Positions 48,095 through 51,919 of a DNA stretch of 51,919 nucleotides are shown here, piece by piece. This DNA is from a virus. The position numbers were made by a program, and so were the translations under genes. The notes below the pieces were generated by a model that saw only the letters and a program-made list of their open reading frames with translations, was not told the DNA's origin and did no database searches. The DNA lies in the IMG/VR virus record IMGVR_UViG_3300035158_001105, positions 1-51,919 of that record. One strand, given 5' to 3'. How positions within the stretch are numbered: the stretch's first letter is position 1; every line of letters begins with the position of its first letter.

Positions 48095-49864
48095 ATGAAA
48101 AATGAAAATAGCTTACTGGGCCAGATGAAGCATGAACTGCTGAATTTGGACCCAGTAAGCTTTGTCGAAAACAATCTGACCGTAAAAGGCATGGATTTTA
48201 AACTCCGTGATTGTGGCAGGGAGTATCTTCACGATATTTATCGTTATGCTGCATTTCAAGCTATAACTCCCGAAAGCAAGCCAGCTGTTTTTGTTAAAGG
48301 TCGTCAAGTAGAAATGAGTACAACTGCAACTGCTATTGCTTTATATTTTATGACTTCCGGTAGATTCGATAACATGACAGGTCTTCATACGTTTCCCATT
48401 ATTGAGCAATCACGCAGATATAGTGTTGAAAAGTTCGATCCTATGGTGAACCTTTCAAAAACAAGATATGGTGAGTCGACAGGTTTTGTTGCAACAAAGA
48501 AATTAAAAACTGGAGTTTTTTCTGTTAGCCACAAACAGTTTGAAGATAGCAATACTTTATTTATTGAAGGTGCATCAAATGAAGCAAATCGTTTGAGAAA
48601 CATGTCTCTTGATTTTATTATGTTTGATGAAGTTCAAGATATTTTAGATGCGGCACTTGATAATGCGGGAGAAGCATTATCACATAGCAGTTGGGGTCCT
48701 CCTGGTGAAGGAATAAGTTTGTTTTTTGGTACACCTAAAAATACAGGAACACGTTTTGAAGAAATGTGGAGATTGTCTGATCAACGAATTTACCATCTTA
48801 GATGTATTGATTGTAAAAGTTATTTTCCTTTGTACGTACCAGGTTCTGAAAGTTGGAAAGAAGTTTGGTTAATGAAATTTGTAATTAGGTGTCCAAATTG
48901 CGGATGTCAACAAGACAAGAGACAAGCTATTGCAGGAGGAAAGTGGGTACCAACAGTCCATGGAAATACTGAATATCTCGGTTTTCATTTTAACCAGCTG
49001 ATGGTACCACATATGACTAAAGAAGCTATTGAGAAGAAAGAAAGAAGGTATGGTAGCAAATCAAGAAGATTTATGAATGAAGTTTTGGGAGAATTTTTTG
49101 CAGGAATTGCAGCACCACTTAGTTACCAAGAAATATATGCCAAGTGTGCTAATGTGCATGCTTATTTTCCCGAACGTATTAGTCCTTCTGAGAGAATTTG
49201 TTATATGGGCATTGACTGGGGTGGTAAAGTCGAAGAGGACGAAACAGAAGGATCATGGACTGTTATTACAATAATTTCTGTTAAAGAAGATGGTTCTTTT
49301 AGATTAGAATATACACAGAGAGTTATGGATGCAGATATTGAAAAACAAATGGCATTGATACAAGAATTATCACGTAAATACGCCGTAATAGATATTGTTG
49401 TTGACATGGGTTACGGGCATGTGCAAACACAAAATTTACAAAAAATATTCATGGACAGATGTAAAGGGTGTTGGTTTAGTGGTAATGCAAAATCTATATT
49501 GTCTTATAATCCAAAATCATGGTTAGTTACAGCAAACCGTGATGTTATTATTGAAGATGTGGTTACTTTACTCAAAAATGGGAAGGTTGAAATTCCTTGG
49601 GGTAATCCAGAGGCTGTTGAGTGGTTTGCAAGACAATGTTCATCTATGGATTTAGAAAGTTCAGTTACTGGCGGGACAATTAAGAAACACTTTGTAAAAA
49701 GTTCAGGGCCTTGTGACGCATTAATGTCCTTGGTTTATGCGTATGTTTCTTACACATTTAAGAAAACAGGTGGATTCAAATCATTAATGGGCAATAGTAG
49801 CGCAGTCAGTACACGCAATAGAAACATGCCAATGCCAATAGGCGCGAGAATTGCAAGGAGATAA
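48095..49864 (+). CDS. Terminase large subunit
   Basis: The 589-residue protein has a packaging ATPase followed by an RNase-H-like nuclease. An atypical P-loop region GRQVEMSTT is at 69-77, where a GKS/T element would normally be. Walker B is FIMFDEVQD (174-182). A CxxC pair of a zinc ribbon (CIDC...CPNCG) and the nuclease Asp in MGIDWGG (about 371) follow, then VVDMGYG and PCDALMSLVYAY. It cuts concatemers and drives DNA into the head through the portal encoded next. The P-loop Lys is replaced, so a nearby residue may serve. Confidence 0.9.
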   Translation: MKNENSLLGQMKHELLNLDPVSFVENNLTVKGMDFKLRDCGREYLHDIYRYAAFQAITPESKPAVFVKGRQVEMSTTATAIALYFMTSGRFDNMTGLHTFPIIEQSRRYSVEKFDPMVNLSKTRYGESTGFVATKKLKTGVFSVSHKQFEDSNTLFIEGASNEANRLRNMSLDFIMFDEVQDILDAALDNAGEALSHSSWGPPGEGISLFFGTPKNTGTRFEEMWRLSDQRIYHLRCIDCKSYFPLYVPGSESWKEVWLMKFVIRCPNCGCQQDKRQAIAGGKWVPTVHGNTEYLGFHFNQLMVPHMTKEAIEKKERRYGSKSRRFMNEVLGEFFAGIAAPLSYQEIYAKCANVHAYFPERISPSERICYMGIDWGGKVEEDETEGSWTVITIISVKEDGSFRLEYTQRVMDADIEKQMALIQELSRKYAVIDIVVDMGYGHVQTQNLQKIFMDRCKGCWFSGNAKSILSYNPKSWLVTANRDVIIEDVVTLLKNGKVEIPWGNPEAVEWFARQCSSMDLESSVTGGTIKKHFVKSSGPCDALMSLVYAYVSYTFKKTGGFKSLMGNSSAVSTRNRNMPMPIGARIARR

Positions 49865-49866
49865 GT

Positions 49867-50247
49867 ATGAATTTCCTAGATGTTAATTTTATGACACCAC
49901 CTAAGGAAAAACAAATCAAAGACAAAGATCCTAATATCAATGTATTAGAGCAGAATGAAGATGCGTTTCAACGAGATAAAGATATAAAAGATAAAACACC
50001 TTCTACTGTTAATAATCCTGGTGTTTATGGTCCAGGGATTCCTGGTAATTTAGGAGAACCAAACACAAGGGTAAATCCAGTATTGCAACAAAGAATTGAA
50101 AAAGTAAAAGAAGATGTTAGGCAAAATACACATGAATTTTCAAGTACTCTTATAGGAAAATTGAATAATGTAATTAAAAGTTTAGAAAAAAAAGGGTTTA
50201 ATAATTATGCGGAAAGAGTACATAATATAATACAAGGAATGAGGTAA
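49867..50247 (+). CDS. Hypothetical protein between terminase and portal, with C-terminal helical module
   Basis: A 126-residue protein with a polar, Pro/Gly-rich and probably disordered middle (NNPGVYGPGIPGN). Its last 34 residues (LIGKLNNVIKSLEKKGFNNY...) match the helical module shared with the neighbouring probable virion proteins. It starts two bases after the terminase stop and ends just before the portal start. Function unknown. Confidence 0.72.
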   Translation: MNFLDVNFMTPPKEKQIKDKDPNINVLEQNEDAFQRDKDIKDKTPSTVNNPGVYGPGIPGNLGEPNTRVNPVLQQRIEKVKEDVRQNTHEFSSTLIGKLNNVIKSLEKKGFNNYAERVHNIIQGMR

Positions 50248-50248
50248 T

Positions 50249-51847
50249 ATGCCAGCAGGTCGAATAAGTAAAACGAATCTTAGTTCTGTACGACAAGATC
50301 AGATTAAACAGGGCGATGGTAATTTTGCTCGACCAGTACATACCAATAGGTATGGCGTAAGCGAACAACGTGAGATTCAAATGCGTGAACAAATGCGCCG
50401 GTCTGGCGTGCTTAAAACAAACGATCTTAGCAGTGGACATACAGCTATGGCACAAGCTGCAACTGTTACTCGTGTAGCGCCACGTGTTTACAGTCCTTTG
50501 TTTGAATTATCCAATCTTCAGTTACCGCGTGATCGAAGGACAATGAATTCATGGGTAAGGTATTTTTATGATTGCTATGATATGGAGACAGAGACTTTAA
50601 CAAATAAAGGATTTTTGAAGTGGAACGAAATAATAGAGATTGAAGAAAATGAGGCATTGGGCGTCAATATAGCAAAAGGATTAAAAGATCCTGAAATTGA
50701 AATAGCGTGCTTTAATCCAGATACTGAATGTATTGAATATCGTTCACCATTGTCTTGCTCAGTGTATAATTTTAGCACTATGGGAAGTGGCGATAAAATG
50801 GTGCATTTTCAAACGAAAAAGATAGATATGTGTGTTACCCCAAATCATCGGATGTATGTTGATACTATTGGCAATGCAAAATGGAGAAATGATTGGAAAA
50901 TCATTAAAGCTAATGATGTTAAACCGAAAGTTTCTAGATTTAGATCACGAGTTAATTGGGAAGGTGAAACGGCACCGCCTATTGTGAAAATAGGTGATAA
51001 AGAGATTACAACCATAGCTTATTTAAAATTGCTAGGTTATTATGTAAGTGAAGGTAGTTTAACACACCATTACAAGAATGGCGTTAAAGATAAAGCTTAT
51101 GGCGTATTAATAGCACAACAACAATATCGAAATAATGTTGAGCAAAAAGCGTTTATAAAAATAGGAAAAGATCTAGAAATGCTGCGCTATGGCATTTGGG
51201 TCTCAGGAGCACAAGAAGGGCTTAAGAGAGGTAATTTCAAAGATGGCAAATTAGGTGTTAAATATTTTGGTATTACCGATAGTGATTTGGCGACTCATTT
51301 AAAGCAAGAGTGTGGCGATAATTCAAAAAATAAGCGAATACCAAGTTGTGTTAAAAGCTGGAGTAAGACGGATTTAACAGTTCTATTAGATGCGTTGTTA
51401 CGCGGCGATGGTACAGAAAGATATTCTGATAGCTGGAATTTGCAAGGCACCAATCATGTTAAGGCAAATATTTATACTACTTCTTCCAAACAATTAGCAG
51501 ATGATGTTTATGAGATAGCTTATAAATGTGGTTACGTACCAACTTTATATCAATATACTAATGCGGCCGGTACTTTAATGCACATTGTATCTTTTACGGA
51601 AAGTAGCATAGGGCATTTTCCGGTACTTAAAACACAATCTAAGCAATTGAAAGGAAGAGAAAAAGAGTATGTGAATTATGAAGGCATAGTATATTGTTTT
51701 CATGTTCCACCTCATAATTTGTTTGTTACAAGACGTAATGGTAAAGTAACTATTCAAGGAAATACCAATCCCATTGTTCGAAATTCTATTAATCTTCATG
51801 CGACTTATCCTGTTTCCAAATTTAACGTTGTTTGTGAAGATAAATAA
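50249..51847 (+). CDS. Portal protein N-terminal part interrupted by an intein; frame ends early
   Basis: The 532-residue frame contains a 397-residue intein (residues 109-505). The remaining sequence joins RTMNSWVRYFYD to TNPIVRNSINLHATYPVSKF and VVCEDK, which matches the N-terminal part of phage portal proteins. A stop follows directly, only 27 residues into the C-extein, where a portal of about 500 residues would be expected. The frame may continue beyond an intron, a frameshift or a sequence error near 51848-51870. It follows the terminase gene, as usual for portals. Confidence 0.75.
   Translation: MPAGRISKTNLSSVRQDQIKQGDGNFARPVHTNRYGVSEQREIQMREQMRRSGVLKTNDLSSGHTAMAQAATVTRVAPRVYSPLFELSNLQLPRDRRTMNSWVRYFYDCYDMETETLTNKGFLKWNEIIEIEENEALGVNIAKGLKDPEIEIACFNPDTECIEYRSPLSCSVYNFSTMGSGDKMVHFQTKKIDMCVTPNHRMYVDTIGNAKWRNDWKIIKANDVKPKVSRFRSRVNWEGETAPPIVKIGDKEITTIAYLKLLGYYVSEGSLTHHYKNGVKDKAYGVLIAQQQYRNNVEQKAFIKIGKDLEMLRYGIWVSGAQEGLKRGNFKDGKLGVKYFGITDSDLATHLKQECGDNSKNKRIPSCVKSWSKTDLTVLLDALLRGDGTERYSDSWNLQGTNHVKANIYTTSSKQLADDVYEIAYKCGYVPTLYQYTNAAGTLMHIVSFTESSIGHFPVLKTQSKQLKGREKEYVNYEGIVYCFHVPPHNLFVTRRNGKVTIQGNTNPIVRNSINLHATYPVSKFNVVCEDK
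50573..51763 (+). mobile_element. Intein with LAGLIDADG endonuclease in the portal gene
   Basis: The 397-residue element starts with Cys (CYDMETETLTNKGFLKW) and ends with IQGN before Thr. Splicing blocks: a TPNHRMYV segment with the block B His, and YCFHVPPHNLFVTRRNGKV at the C-terminus. Endonuclease motifs LKLLGYYVSEGSL and LLDALLRGDGTE are the two LAGLIDADG helices. The penultimate residue is Gly rather than the usual His. Confidence 0.9.
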
Positions 51848-51853
51848 TTTGAA

Positions 51854-51870
51854 TTTTTTTTTTTTTTTTT
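51854..51870 (+). repeat. Run of 17 T just after the portal stop
   Basis: Seventeen consecutive T residues lie seven bases after the TAA at 51845-51847. There is no convincing hairpin before them, so an intrinsic terminator is unlikely. Homopolymers of this length are prone to sequencing and assembly error. The remaining 49 bases to the window edge show no confident gene. Confidence 0.9.
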
Positions 51871-51919
51871 ATCTTTGAAGATTAATTTAGTATGAGTAAT
51901 ACAGGGTGTTGCACTAGAA

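Noticed and set aside
51854-51870. The 17-T run as a transcription terminator.
   Set aside because: No stable GC-containing hairpin precedes it, and it sits inside what should be the portal gene.

Overview
The window is an AT-rich, densely packed stretch of a large tailed-phage genome (Caudoviricetes). The evidence is a terminase large subunit (48095-49864), the start of a portal protein (50249), a phage-type replication and recombination set, and dozens of uncharacterised small genes. Almost every gene is on the + strand. Starts are mostly preceded by strong Shine-Dalgarno (SD) sequences or overlap the previous stop as ATGA or TAATG. The only convincing minus-strand gene is a homing endonuclease. 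I saw no tRNA, rRNA or CRISPR array, and no stretch over 300 bases lacks a gene. The host cannot be named from this sequence.

Layout. (1) 1-5203: the 3' end of a polyvalent-type multidomain gene (26-residue repeats, an EIQSD region, an HNH-like cluster, a terminal HExxH), a GIY-YIG endonuclease, small proteins, a metallophosphoesterase and a small HExxH protein. (2) 5303-13769: nucleotide and base metabolism, with a DUF366-like protein, FolE2, a phosphoribosyltransferase, two P-loop kinases (one split by an intein in its P-loop), a tRNA-guanine-transglycosylase-like/DpdA-like protein, a B12-dependent ribonucleotide reductase and dUTPase. FolE2 plus the transglycosylase-like protein suggests part of a 7-deazaguanine DNA-modification pathway. 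(3) 13829-18968: small unknowns, a BCS1-like AAA ATPase and an exported staphylococcal-nuclease-type nuclease.

(4) 18965-24951: DNA polymerase III alpha in three genes: a separate PHP domain, a polymerase core ending in a split-intein N-half, and a C-terminal part beginning with the matching C-half. A LAGLIDADG endonuclease gene lies in reverse orientation between the halves. (5) 24956-34424: small paired proteins, an HU-like protein, a membrane or lipoprotein with coiled-coil repeats, a probable single-stranded-DNA-binding protein, RuvC-like resolvase, RecA, a primase core lacking its zinc domain, family-4 uracil-DNA glycosylase and a helix-turn-helix protein. (6) 34492-51847: probable virion and packaging genes, including long helical proteins, several proteins sharing a short helical module, a nested in-frame start, the terminase and a portal gene carrying an intein.

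The most striking signals are the fractured dnaE with its split intein and interposed endonuclease gene, three inteins at functionally critical sites, the portal frame that stops just after its intein beside a 17-T run, the FolE2/DUF366/transglycosylase cassette, and the helical module repeated across the structural genes.
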